A DNA stretch of 64,000 bases, taken from positions 90,649,675-90,713,674 of the forward strand of contig CM056376.1 in the NCBI GenBank assembly GCA_029718625.1, written 5' to 3'. The number at the start of each line of letters is the position of its first letter. Position 1 is the first letter of the stretch. The translations under genes were made by a program, and so were the position numbers. This document shows positions 1 through 12,698 of this stretch, in pieces. The notes beneath the pieces are model-generated. The model worked only from the letters and a program-made list of their open reading frames with translations, was not told where the DNA came from and ran no database searches. The DNA comes from Synaphobranchus kaupii. Its lineage: Eukaryota > Chordata > Actinopteri > Anguilliformes > Synaphobranchidae.

Positions 1-1186
1 TGTGGCAACAATGCCAAAGGTTTGCTGCAAATTTGCCAATATTTTTGTAATGGAAAACCTGCCTTTGAACCAATAATTGTCCTTTAATTAACAATAAAGC
101 TATTAATTGGCTGAATAATCAGTACTAAATCGATATACAGTAGCTACCTCTTTATTTGTGGTAGCGTTATTGCTTTACATCACAAAAATGTGCAACATTT
201 CCACAGATTGTTTGAACTTGCGGATACGTTTAGCCTACTCTTTGTTCACCGTGCCCGCATTCGGGCAATATTGACTACGTAAAGATCAATTAATAGTCTA
301 TGACCCACACATTCAACAGTTTAAATGCTCAGGAATAAGCAGATTTGCTTTGTTCGCTAGCCTATTACTTATTGATAAGTAAACCTGTTGATTAACCCTT
401 GATAAACAAGTGTGCCAATTATACCCAGTAGGCCAAAAAACAGGTTACCTTCTTCACGTCTCAGAGGCTGTTTTAGTGGGATAGAATGCATTTATTTGCC
501 TTGAACTATCGCGGGAGATATGCAATGACATTAAAACATTTATTGGCCATCGCAACAAGTCCTTCATGGTGAAAGACCTTTGCCCAAAAGGTCAGAGTCT
601 GGTAATAATTCCACCTGATTTGATCCCCATATTGGAATAGATTGAAAGGGATAGACTGGTTGAGATCATAGGCGCAGATCATGTGGGTGCTCAGGGGCCT
701 GGGCACCCACAGGCAAATGGTACTGGTGGGTGATTCGTATTGCAGATTAAAGTTATAGTTTAATGCAGGTCACGGGTGGTTTAACCTGGATGCACACAAA
801 GTATGTGAAATAAATGTGAAACAAGCAACCAATTAGAAAGCGCTATTTGTTTATGTGTGCTACATACTAGTGACTCCCTGGGAGTGCCAGCTATCAATAA
901 GACATAAATTAGCTATAGGTAATGTGATGTCGACTCCACAAAATGGGCAAGGTTTGTTATAAAAATTAAACCTAAAACCCACACAGAATTACACATCATT
1001 GCCTGTGTCAAACGATTCTGAGGGAAGTAATGTTAGCAGCAGGCTTCAACATCTGCCTCCCAGTAAACATTTTTGCGATGAAACTTGAAACGCTGTCTTG
1101 CGTTCAGGTGAAAAGTCGGTTTGGAAAGGGAAAGTTTTTTAACCGCCTAGGATGTATATCTGGGTAAAGCTAAAGCCTGAGCTAAA
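1..1186. other. unique noncoding DNA
   Basis: AT-rich sequence without a convincing exon, RNA gene or repeat end. The short open frames have no recognisable motif. Confidence 0.5.
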
Positions 1187-1590
1187 TTGACATGTTTGTA
1201 TCCAATGTACCCATTGTATCCAATGTACTCCACACAAAAAAAACCAGAAACTTTTACCCACTATTCCCCAAAACTGTGGAACACCCTACCCAAGGACATT
1301 AGAGAAGTGGGGTCTGTGGGGATTTTTAAAAGCCAACTGAAAACCTACCTATTTACTTTGACTTTTAAGTAATTTAATTGTTATTTTATCATTATTTTAC
1401 AATTTTAATTGTAATTTTCACGTGACCTTATTGTTTTATATTATTTTTTAGATGTTATTTTATTAATATTTTACTATTATTATTTTGACTGCACTATGTA
1501 AAGCACTTTGAACTGCATCTCTGTATGAAAGGTTCTATACAAATAAAGTTTATTGTACTTGTCATTATTATTATTATTATTATTATTACC
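1187..1590 (+). mobile_element. 3' end of an L2-clade LINE
   Basis: A short frame (1187-1372) ends with LWNTLPKDIR, then FKSQLKTYLF and a stop. This is the usual C-terminal tail of fish L2/CR1-type ORF2 proteins. It is followed by an AT-rich 3' UTR, the tail motif GTAAAGCACTTTGAACTGC, a CTATACAAATAAAG signal, and an (ATT)n tract at about 1564-1588. The reverse transcriptase is absent, so this is a 5'-truncated dead copy. The clade call rests on recognised tail features and was not aligned. Confidence 0.7.
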
Positions 1591-4500
1591 AAAGTAGTTT
1601 TCTTATGATCACTCATATGGCCAAGTGTGCATAAATAGCCATTCCTTCCATCTGCCTAACATTGCTCTGGTCAATAAAGCCTGAGGATCATTCAGCCTGG
1701 CCATTAATGCTTTGAAAACAGTTCTCCACAACAGAACATCAACATCTCAAAGCAAAGGCCACATTGCCTCCCACAGCCAGGGGAACTTCAACCCCCGGAA
1801 AATCATTCGAGCCCTGTCACGAAATGGCATTTGATTTAATCACATCACATTCACAGTTTACCCATCGTCTGTGATCCGATTACCGCACGCCTCTGTTGAC
1901 ACATTGTGCTTTTATCACAATAAGTTCTGCATGGTAATATGCAGTGCACCACAGGGTCCGATTTCCCACATGGCACTCCCATAAACACAGGTGCAAACAG
2001 AGGGTTTGGAGGGTGAAAACACAAACAGAGCCAGGACGGAATATTGCAATCTTCATCTCATTAGCGTTTTCTCGTTAGAGAAATGTAGCACTGAACGGTA
2101 ATCGAGCATCGCGCTAATTCAGGCAGGCCACGAGACTCAAGCCTGGCTCTGGCTGAAGCAGCTGATGGCTCGACTGACTAGTGATATTTACCTGTCACAG
2201 TCGATTCACATAACAGGGTGGTCTATTTAACAGGGGGGGCGGGGTGTTGCTGCTGACTTCCCTGCATTATCCATGCATGATTGTGTGAACTCACCCTTAT
2301 AGTTGACGATGTAACTCTGAAGCCCTTATCTTTTTTGCTCGCTGGAGCAATGGATGAGGTGTCTAAAATCCGGTGGACATCATTCACCGGCAGACGAGGC
2401 AGGTTTTGTAGGCACCGGCTATAAAATTCCATCGCAATACAGGAGCTTAGACTGTCTCGTGATCGGAGATGTAGTAGGCTATATGCGTCTCTGCTGTGAA
2501 ATCAGATGTCAACCAGATGTTGCTATGCCAGGTACCCTGGTAAACTAGTATTTTAACAGCACCATCTTGTGCAAATAGGTAATAGCCTTTTAAGCTTGTT
2601 AGAAAAGATTTGACTTTGACGACAGTGGTCCTGACTGGACAGTTTTTTTGTTTTGCTGTTTTCAAAATGGAAGTGTGTTGTGCTGTGGGAAATTTGGTTT
2701 AAATTGGGGAGCCGAGGGTGTGCCATGAATTCCAAAGATTGTCAACAGGGGGCATTGATTTTCAAACTGTCACACCATTAAAGTGTCACACCATCTATTT
2801 TTCTAAATAATCATAATCAATCATTACAAGAGAATAAACAGAAGATGATATGCATATTATATTATATATAATACCCACAGTGATTTAAATTTTCTGTCAG
2901 GAAAAGTTCAGAATGAAATTATGTTGATAGTCAGCCTTTTGTATTAGATTACAAATTGGCCACATACATTCCTTCAATTGTAGAGGAAAAGTATATTAAT
3001 TTAAAAAATGATGATACTAATCATGGACAATTATCTTTTTCACAAACCCAGACAATCAGAACACCGTGGTCTATCTATCTCAGATACAAGAACCCTCCAT
3101 TCAGAGGCAGGTCTCTGGTGTCCTTAGTCATGTGCTGAACCACAGCATTCAAGGCAAGACATCAAGGATCTTGTCAGCATTACATACCACGTGGCCTTTG
3201 ATGCTGTGACACCTTTACCTGTTCACATAGGTGTCTCTTCTTCACTTGGAGCTTTGGGTGCCATGGATGACACCAACAATTCCCAGTAATCTCTTTGTCT
3301 TTGTGTAACGCGCTGATGGGTTGTAGGGAAATCAATAGTTCTTCAGAGTATGTGTGGAGATGCCAGGGCCATAATTGTCTGCTCGATGATCCTGCTGATT
3401 GTTGTTTGTGATGGAATCGGGTCATCACTATTGGGACTGCTGCATTCACCCTGCCACCAAGAAATGCTATATCTCTGATGAAGTCAGTGGCACACTTTCC
3501 TCTCTAGTCGAAATCTAAATTTACCAGATTTGCATTGTCATAGATTCTGAACAATCATTTCCTCTTCTGGAATTTTCAATGACTTAGGAGCCCACTCTGA
3601 GATTTCCCTCTCTGAGATAGTCACGTCTCTGAGACACTACCGCCCAGATCTTTGAAATATTGTGTTAATGTATCTACCTTCATTTATTCCTCCAAACGGT
3701 TTATGAGCATACATATTAAGGCCAGATAATAATAGCCTGTTTTCTTTACGTGAGTGTGGACAGTATGTACATATTTATGTATGTTTTATCGTTTGAGAGC
3801 CTAGGAATTGATTTGCTTCTGCCCATAAAATGCAAATATAATGTATATGACATGAGCTCAAGTATAAGATTCATAATTAGAAAACCTGTCTCAGGGTGTG
3901 ACTGTTTCAGCCCTGTTTTATTACCCCATAATGCAACACTTCTATTGATTTATGAGCAGTCTATGGAATATATTTACTTTCCTGACAAGTTATAGTTATG
4001 ACTCTGAACTTCCCCCAGCTTTGTAAATGTTTTGTTCAATTTCAATTGACCTCAGTTCTATTCTGTATATAATACAGAATGGCATTTCAATCTTCAATGA
4101 AAAAAAAAAAAAGAGGTTATTCATACCCAAACCAGACCTCTGCTGCAACCCCAATTTCCCTCCTCCCAGTCACACAAGCGCAAGAAATATTTGGAGACAT
4201 TATATACCGTATAGACAGATAACACTGTCATTATATCATTGCGATCTGAGGATTTCACTGGATGGGCAGTACATGCATGTCACTCAATTGAAGGGATTAA
4301 TAAAAATTCATAAAAAGTGGGTAAATTCAAAACAAAGAGCCACCGAGGAGAACCCACGCCACAACGGCGTTCTCTCCCCCACTGTAATAAGGGTTGACAC
4401 CTATTTGTGACATATGACTGTATCACAGATTGCTTTAGGCATGATAGCATCTTCACTCCTCACTATCAGAGCTGGGGGGGAAATGTGTTTCAAATGTAGT

Positions 4501-5329
4501 TTAAATTGCAGGGGGTAACTGCTGCTGCTGTGTGTCTGAGAGTGTTTCCGTGTGTGCATTCCTCCGTTGACAGGGGTGTATAATAACCGACTGTAGGTTG
4601 TTCAAATTGTTCACACGGTAATTGTCGTGAACAGAGCTGAACCCTGCCATTCTTGGTCAGGTCAGAGCCACTGATCTTTACTGCAGCAGTGGCAGTCCCT
4701 TGCATACACATGAGTCAGCACCATGTTTGTGGTGACACCTGGTGGGACTCATGCCCTTCATAGCAAAGACACACACTCCCACAATGACGGCGCCCCAAAC
4801 TTACTGACTTCACAAATCAATCGAGCGACGCATCCAGCTAAAGCACTTGTCCTCACTCAGTGTAGTCACGTACCGCATACTCGGGGGGTTGTATGACGGT
4901 GGTCATCAGCTGATACATGATTGGCTGTAATATCATGCAAGGCCAGAGGTTTTAAGATGGCAGTGCCAGGTGGATATCTCATCACAAAAAGAGCGACCCC
5001 TCTGGTGAGTCAGCGGCATATAAACTGCAGTCCTCCAACCAGGGCTTGAAAACGTAAAAAAATAAATTAAAAAAAACAGGAACTAAATCAACAGTTTAGG
5101 TAACTGCGTTTTTTTTTTTCATTAATTTCACAAATGTTCCTGCTACAACTGCTAACATTAACCCTACCTAAAAAACTAATTAACTAAATATTTTGTTGTA
5201 TTTAAAAGTTATTCAGACATCAAATTAAATGTATTTCATATGTAGAACAAAAAAATGAAAAGGAGTCCCATACACCCCTGGGGCATTTCCCATAGACCCA
5301 CCAAGCACACACTTGCTACAGCCATTGAC
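1591..5329. other. unique noncoding DNA
   Basis: No supported gene. The open frames at 3750-3995 and 4027-4410 are chance frames in AT-rich DNA with no motif, signal peptide or splice context that I can defend. Confidence 0.5.
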
Positions 5330-5475
5330 CAGTGGCAGCTGGTGGGTTGCAAAACTGAGGAGGCAAGACGAGATTTAACTAGGGGGGGTCCGGGGGCATG
5401 CTCCTCTGGAAGAAGTTTTGGTGTAAGCGCTCCAAAATTGTTAGTTTTGATTACTTTTGGGGGGAGGTTACAACT
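5330..5475 (+). mobile_element. hAT-like terminal fragment
   Basis: The segment opens with CAGTGGCAGCTGGTG, which resembles a common fish hAT terminus, and continues into a G-rich segment ending near TTTTGGGGGGAGG. I could not find the opposite terminus or a target duplication, so this is a fragment at best. Confidence 0.35.
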
Positions 5476-8400
5476 TAATTCTACCATTAGTTTGGCAACA
5501 AATTAAATATAATACAAGCATTACAACCTTTGTTTTTACAGAGCTTAATGCTACGTATGTATATGTTGGTATTTGTTAGAGCTTCCATACAACAGTAACC
5601 ATTTATAATTGAAACGTATCTCCAATTACTGCTTGGTAACAGGTACAGCCAGAGATTTTGGAATCGTTAATGCAAACCTATATAACATGCTGTTACCGAC
5701 CCCTATTTATTTGAACCGGAATACACAGACAAATGATCTATATCAAATTGAAGAGGATGGAAGGAGAATGGAGGCTGAGAAAGAAAGGCAAGACGTGGAG
5801 TATCCTGTGTATTCCGGATCAAAAAAATATGGGTAGTCATCAAAATGAAGAGACTCCAAACATCCTCGTAATCGTAGTCTGATGAATAATCAGCATTGCA
5901 ACAACAGCAGTTGTGTCTGGCTGCATGCACTTTGGAGGACACAAAGTGAAGAGACTGACATTAAATATGACTGCACAATCCAAAATTGGATTTGCAATTC
6001 CACAAATTCTACAATTACATGGGAATTCTACAATGTGAACAATTTAATAATGATGCACAGGATTCTATTGGTCCTATCCTTGGTCTTGATCACAGAGTAG
6101 AGTACCTCGAAACATGGTAAAATATATGGTTACTTGCACTATTAGGCAATATTAATATTTGTGCAGAGCATGGTAAACCAATATTAATATTCATGCAGAG
6201 CATGATAAACCCCAAATATTGCAGTGGAAAACCAGTCAAGCCTTGTCAGCTAAGCCCACGTATGTTCCAGCTGAGCTTTTCTCAATACAGTCTCGCATGC
6301 ACACGCGCACTCACATACAGCTATACAATAACTCTTCCAGCACAGAGCTTCCACGGAAGGCAGCACAAGCATTCAGTACCTGCTGTTTTGATGCAGAAAT
6401 GACTTTTGTTGTGCAAAATTAAATTGGGGTTTATGGAGCGACGGAAGAGGCACAATAAAAAGCATAACATTATACAGTGGGAGAGCGGCATGCTGGGTAG
6501 AGCAATATGCCAGGGGAGACAATGTGCACTACGACTGGTCCGTTATGCTTTCATCATATATCTTTGACTATAATATAATGAATGTGTGATTCTGTGCATA
6601 TGTTCAAGTTGACAGAACTGCCAAAGAACCTGTGGTTCAACTTAACAAGAAACTCTAGCGCTCATATAAATGTTGTCTATGAGCAAGGGCCGACAGTTAA
6701 GATTCCAGCGCCTCAATAAAGAAACACCACCACTGACATGCCATAATCTTTTCTTTTTTTACAATGAGAATCCCATATTTCTCAGCTACTGAATTATTAA
6801 ACTTTATGGTAAGCCTTTTACTTTGATGGACATAAGGCAAAGTGTCATTTTCTCTTGCAGTTCAGCTCTTCTGCATCGCAGGGAATACGCCTTTAATCAG
6901 ATCCATGATTTATCTCATTTAAATGAATTTTACTTCAGAGATAAAACTGCAGCATTGCGGAGGAGGAAAAGAACATTTCGTTCATGAGAACTGCAATGCA
7001 ATTTATAACCCAACCAGAGGAATACCTGAGGACGATAACTCCTATCTGAATGAATAAAAAAAGGTCTTTAAATATCACATTATTGTCACACAGTTAACGA
7101 TTTTTTAATTAATGATTTTGGGGGTCGGGGGATTTTATAGGTGACTGGTATAACATGGGTCTTGTTCTGTATTTCAGTCATTTTAGGTGCTGTGTCGTTT
7201 GAGCGGATCACTTGCTTAAGGACGAAGCTTGATGAAATGTGCACTTGTTCTGAGGGTTCTATCTGGCCTGTCAGGCAGAATAATTTCAGAGAATGGATCT
7301 CTGGCCACTGGCACTATGTTGGACAGTTAAGGTGGTTTATTTAAATCAGCTCATTTGTCATTGCTGTGCAAAATGACAGATGTGGTGCAGGCGTGCCCCT
7401 CTCCCCCTTAAGTACTGCTCCGCCTGCGCCTACCAGAGACCCCTTACCCTCCTACCCACAATCCCTTGCTCCTGCTAAAGACTCCCTTTCGCCTCCAGAG
7501 ACCTGGGAGGCATTATTACTTTTCCTAATTCTCTGCTTGACATCACTGAGACTGCTTCATCAATAACAAGTCAAGCAAGTTCTATCCTAAAACCACCAAA
7601 GCCATGTCACCTCACAACACGCAGACGCAGAGCCCTGAAACCAGTACGGTGTGTGCCAATCACAGCTTTATCAAAAAATAGATGATTAAAAATCTAGATT
7701 GGGTTGCAAGACTGTAGGCATCAGATTAACTTTGGCCTACTTTACACTACAGACTAAATGTGTATGGATTTTCCTTTGGCCAAATCTAGCTTCAGCAAAG
7801 TTCACAGTCCAGTGCTTACAAGTCTTACAACACTAATTACCAATTGTATCATGGGGACATTCCAGATGATTACACATTCCTCACTACTTTGGCCACGCAT
7901 GTCCCTGTGCAGTAATATGACCAGAAAAAGCTAAAAAAAAAAAAAGAAAGAAAAAAGCTAGCTAGCATGTGACAGTAATCCGTGTGTGAAGTGATCTCTA
8001 TCTGTAGGGACAAATAGAAGATCCATAAATCATCTCTAAACTTATCATTGGTCTCAAATATGATGTCAGTGTTGGTCTACAATGTAGGAGAGCTGGGTTG
8101 TTTGGCATAGTGGGCCACCCTCAGAGAGAGCACAGCATGTGGTTTTGAATGGTGCTGATGTTACAACCACCGCAGGGGATGGCCCAAGGTCCCTATCAGC
8201 TTATGCACTGGCCCTGTCATTTTCCCTCATAATATTTAATGCCCCCCCCACAGTGTGTCATGAGTCAAGCAAAGGCCCAGTTTTCTCCATGCACTATCAC
8301 AGCTCCTGACAAGGGCATAATCAATGCCCTAATTTCCCATTCCCTTTCTTCATTTAAGGGGCTTCTTGAACAGACTCCTCCAGTATTGACCCGACCTTTG

Positions 8401-9656
8401 CTCTTTTTAAAAAATAAAAAAAACTGTTTTTTTATGTAATTTAATACAGCCAAGGGACATTTTTGTTTTCATCAACACTGGAAGTGATAATTCTTCTTTT
8501 TTCAATTTAATATATTTTTTAATCATCGGTATTCAACAGTTTTTTTTTTGTTTTTTTTCTCCACGATAAGCACTCATACGGTCACGTTCGTTAGCACTGT
8601 TCGTTCTGTTTGCTTTTCTCTCTGTTTTCCAGGTAAATATTCTGCCCACAAACCTTGTATCCTTTACGATCCAGTTTTGTCTGTTGTGAATAATAAAAGA
8701 TTATTTTAACAGCGTGGCCTACATATCAGTAGAACAAAGAGAGAATCAAATTATATTAAAGTGAAAGGTGGTTAAGTTGTAAGTCCACAGAGCATACTGC
8801 TACATGTTATGCTGTGATTATGTAATTGCCCAAGACTAAGTCCTATCTTATTGCATGATGAATGTGTTTGAACAGTTTAAATTTGGATTACCCGGCAATC
8901 GCCCACATATTGTGAAAAAAAAATACAAGGATATACTGTTCCTCAGAGACACCTTAGCAACTGAAACCATGGTGAGAACATAACAGGGCTGGTTACAGTG
9001 CAGTAATAATGACCTTTATGGAATGGACTAATTACACAGGATGTGCAGGGGCATGATAACATGAGACATTCCTCTCAATGTCACTGTTTCAGTGCAGTAG
9101 ACTCTGCGAATGAAGGCTGTGGATTGGACAAGGCCAGCTGCGGCACACAGGATGTGTACAGGGAGTTCATCTATTCATTTCTATTTGAGCTTGTATGCAT
9201 CTCAAGGCAAACCTTTATGAACCCCTTTATTGTCAGTGCAATAGTTAATGTGTGTGCTTAAGTGCAACATTGCATATGTTAAAATATAACATTATATGGC
9301 ATACCTTAGCACGTTCCTTAACTTTAAATTGCCATTATTAATATAACTGATTCAAATACTGGAATACTTCTTTAGTAGCCTTTGTCCAGGAACACATATG
9401 CACGCCCACATTTTGGCACAAAATTTTGGATGCTTTTTACCTTAAACACCATAGCCTACTCTAGAGCAGTAGTGTAGTTCCCAGACATTTTCATCTGAAG
9501 GCCTCCAAAAATAACATATATTTAGACAGTGTGCATTTAGATTCACCCCCGTATTTTAACTGAGGCATTTATTTTCATATTTAATAAATTCATGGGATTA
9601 ATGTGACCGACGTTTTGAATAGCTAGTTAACGGTAGCTAGCAAATGACAGCTCCTG
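5476..9656. other. unique noncoding DNA
   Basis: Mostly unique AT-rich sequence. Apart from one short tandem duplication (6147-6210) I see only homopolymer runs and no gene. Confidence 0.5.
6147..6210. repeat. two-copy 32-bp tandem duplication
   Basis: The segment beginning CAATATTAATATTTGTGCAG at 6147 is repeated from 6179 with a few substitutions (TTTG to TTCA, GGT to GAT). Both copies carry the GCAGAGCATG core. Confidence 0.7.
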
Positions 9657-10680
9657 GGGCCTGTTTCACAAACCTTGCGGAGTTTGCTGAATAACTTAGT
9701 GTTGTGTCGTTCGCGAACGATTCGTTCAAAAGACCGAATCTTTTGGGTGAACGAACTGAACTGAATCACTTACTGAAAAGATCCGTTCATTTCTCAGTTC
9801 AGTTGAGCTCTCGAACGGATCTGATCAGCAGCGAGCGTGCACCGTGCAGGGAGGGGGAGAGACTGCCGCGAGCTAACGTGATTGGTCCCTTGCGAACTAG
9901 TTCTGCTGTGCTGAACGAATCATTCGCATTTGCTTCTTCCTATTCCATTTCGGACGTAGAAAGTTTTTTTTTTTCTTTTTTTTCTCTAATTTGTTTCCTA
10001 AATTGTTCGAAATAAAGTTTATAAAAAAAAAAAAAATTATAAAAAAAATTCACGGGCGGGTGGGCGCCGAGCGAGGCAGCGATCGTGCAGAGTGGACTTC
10101 TGCGAGCGAACGTGTAGTGATTCGTTCACTGCGAATCCCCCGGGGGACGTTCGCGAACGACACAACACTAGTGCAAGTTGAGTGATCCGTTCACTGAAGG
10201 CTACTAGACACAGTGAGTTAACGTGACGTGATCCTGAGTGATAATCAGCGGCTCAAACTGCCAGAATCAGGCCCAGCAAGTTAAGACTTAAAAGTCATTG
10301 AAAACCAGCGTTCACCTCCAATATTGATATTCAACGAGGAAACTTTTAAAATATCAAGATTTGTCAAAGCGACAGCACTTCCGCATGAACTGTTCGGCCG
10401 TTTCAGTTCACTTCAGTACGCAGTACACAGTCGGAGCTCCGCCCAAGCACTGAACGATTCGGTGAACGAATCTTTTGAACGAATCTTTTTAATGAACTGA
10501 TTCTAGTGATTCGTGTCACTGAAGTGAACTGTTTTGCCCATCACTAGAATAACTGCACTGAGTAAACCCCCGGAACCCTCCCAAATCTGGAACATGGACT
10601 GAAGAAAAAGAGCTTTTCCGGGTTTTACTCAGTGCAGGTTTTCAAGCGAACTCAGTAATTCTGCTTTGTGAAACAGACCC
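9657..10680. mobile_element. Harbinger-like MITE split by a hAT insertion
   Basis: The left end reads GGGCCTGTTTCACAAA (from 9657). The right end, read in reverse complement, is GGGTCTGTTTCACAAAG (ending about 10680). A second inverted pair lies just inside the right half: TGCACTGAGTAAA near 10554 and TTTACTCAGTGCA near 10624. Without the hAT insert (9697-10546) and its duplicated 8 bases the MITE is only about 165 bp. The exact outer boundary and duplication (possibly CTG) are uncertain by one base. The GGGCC start is shared with the Harbinger ends in this window, so the family assignment is inference. Confidence 0.6.
9697..10546. mobile_element. 850-bp non-autonomous hAT element
   Basis: It is flanked by an exact 8-bp duplication, GAATAACT, at 9689-9696 and 10547-10554, the hallmark of hAT insertion. 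The termini are TAGTGTTGTGTCG on the left and, in reverse complement, TAGTGATGGGCAA on the right. The interior is rich in short inverted motifs such as CGAACGA, GATTCGTTC and GAACGAATC, and has no transposase. A second perfect inverted copy of the left terminus (about 23 bp) ends at 10170, so the left 474 bp resemble an element of their own. That inner unit has no 8-bp duplication. Confidence 0.8.
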
Positions 10681-11602
10681 TGCTCAGCGAACTTTAGGGT
10701 GAGAGGAGAGGAAAAACGTTATTGGTATACCAATCTATGTTACCAGTCATCAAGCTAATGTTAGCGAATGGCCTCGTACACACTAGGGTTTTAGTTTTGA
10801 AATGTTTTGGAAATGTTTTAGTTGAGAGGTTTTCGCTAACGTTACCTTGACCTGTTCGTAGGCTACACATTACCTACTCAAATGCATTCTGTTCTGTGGT
10901 TTTCGAAACCTAGAATGCGCTCCACGCAGCGCGTTTCCTTGACTGCGGATTTTATCTTCTGCATTCCTTGGTAACTATTGACATTTAACGTTACGGTTGA
11001 AAATAAAATAAAATTAACAATATGGATAATTTGCCGCTTTCCAAGTGTTTACGGAGATGCAACGCGTCTCCTCCTCCGTCCAAGTTAAGCCACAATCGGT
11101 AGCCATAAGATAACATGATAATAAATAGCTAAAATAAACACAAATGTTCAACTGTCAAATTAACTGCGAAGATGTTTGAAATTCCGACGAAACTTGGGAG
11201 TACCATTCTTTATTTATGACCCAAATAAACTGATTCTACAGATAGGTTTCGGTAATCAATCCTGTATACACACTCACGGCTAAAACCAGTTATGGGTTTT
11301 CTAAACTTTTCCGATCCGAGGGGTGTTTGATGTGTCCTTCTGTGAATGAGCCATTTAGTTTAGCTTTCCCCCCCCCCCTTGTTATCCAACATTATGTGAC
11401 CAGACAGAAAGCTGAATTTATGCAGTTTGCATTTATTTAACTATTTATTTAATTTTTATTTATTCTTTATTGAAATTGTCAGTAAGTTACTTAAAGTACT
11501 GATGTTTATTTTGCTATGTATTTCATTTCTATTCTTTATTTGATCACAGTGTTCATTTCTAAAATTGCTTGATGATGTGTTAATATTAATTGTATAATAT
11601 TA
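10681..11602. other. unassigned intergenic sequence
   Basis: No gene seen. A C-run lies near 11370. The stretch may be older transposon remnants, but no ends could be paired. Confidence 0.4.
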
Positions 11603-12698
11603 ATCGTGTTCTGTGGTGTTTCTACATTAGGGGCAGTGCCCCACCAGACGTGGCATTGTTGTGCAAGATACTCGTAACTGAACGTTGTGGCAAAATGTAT
11701 TTTACATTTAATACAAAACACTGATTCAGTCGTGAAATTGGCGTGTATAAATATAATAACATTCACATTCCTTATAGTGCTGTTTTTGAGTAGTTTCCCT
11801 GTATGTGTGTGCTCACGCTGCGGACTGCGCTCCCTGTCCTATGTCTCTGCTGTGGGGCAGCGGAGCACTCTGCCCCACCGTTGCTAGGGAAACAACGTGA
11901 GCGTGATCTGCGCAAGCAGGAAAAACCTGCTGCAAATTACGTTGGGCGGAGGGGCAGAAATGTTTTTGCCCCTACTAATTCTGCCTAGCAACAGGTGGTG
12001 AAAAAATAATAAACGTTAAGTTAACGTCGTTAACGTGGGCTGACGTGACCAGGAAATAAACATAAACAAAGCCAATTCAGTGTATGTGTATCGGCTAGCT
12101 AAAGTTTTCCATTAGTTTGATTTTATTTTGTCATAGGTATCAAGTTTGCCCATATAAAATACGGGTTTTCCACCTTTTCGAAGGTATACAGGTGTATAAG
12201 GTTATGATATGGGAAATCTAGTCTAACACATTTTTTAAAAACGTTTTCCAACATAATGAATTTAATCGCTGCAATCCTATTTTCTTTCTCCCTCTCTCTG
12301 GTATTCTCTCGATTTCTGAGGCCGTGGGAAAAGCAAGTAGCACATCAGGAGCCTCATTTATAAAATGGACTTACGATCAATTTTGATCTTAGGTATGACT
12401 TACGCAGAAAACCACGTATAAGTAGTTATTTATAAAACCTTACTTTGACGTGGAAATGATCTTATCTCTACGCAAAGTCTAGACTTGACGTAAGTGATTT
12501 TCCTGCTGGTTATGTAGGGGTATTGCAGTTTGGGACGCATATACGTCCAAGTCTGTGGTGAACGTTGCATTAGCTTTATGAACAATTTGATAGGAATTAT
12601 CAATTAAAGGTGTGAGGAATTCATTGCCAGATGCAAGGCGTTTTGAATTAAGGATGCGATGTTCTATAAATAGTGTGTCAAATCAGAAAAAAGTAACC

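Noticed and set aside
4027..4410. 127-residue plus-strand frame
   Set aside because: Low-complexity lysine run and no motif; a chance frame in AT-rich sequence.
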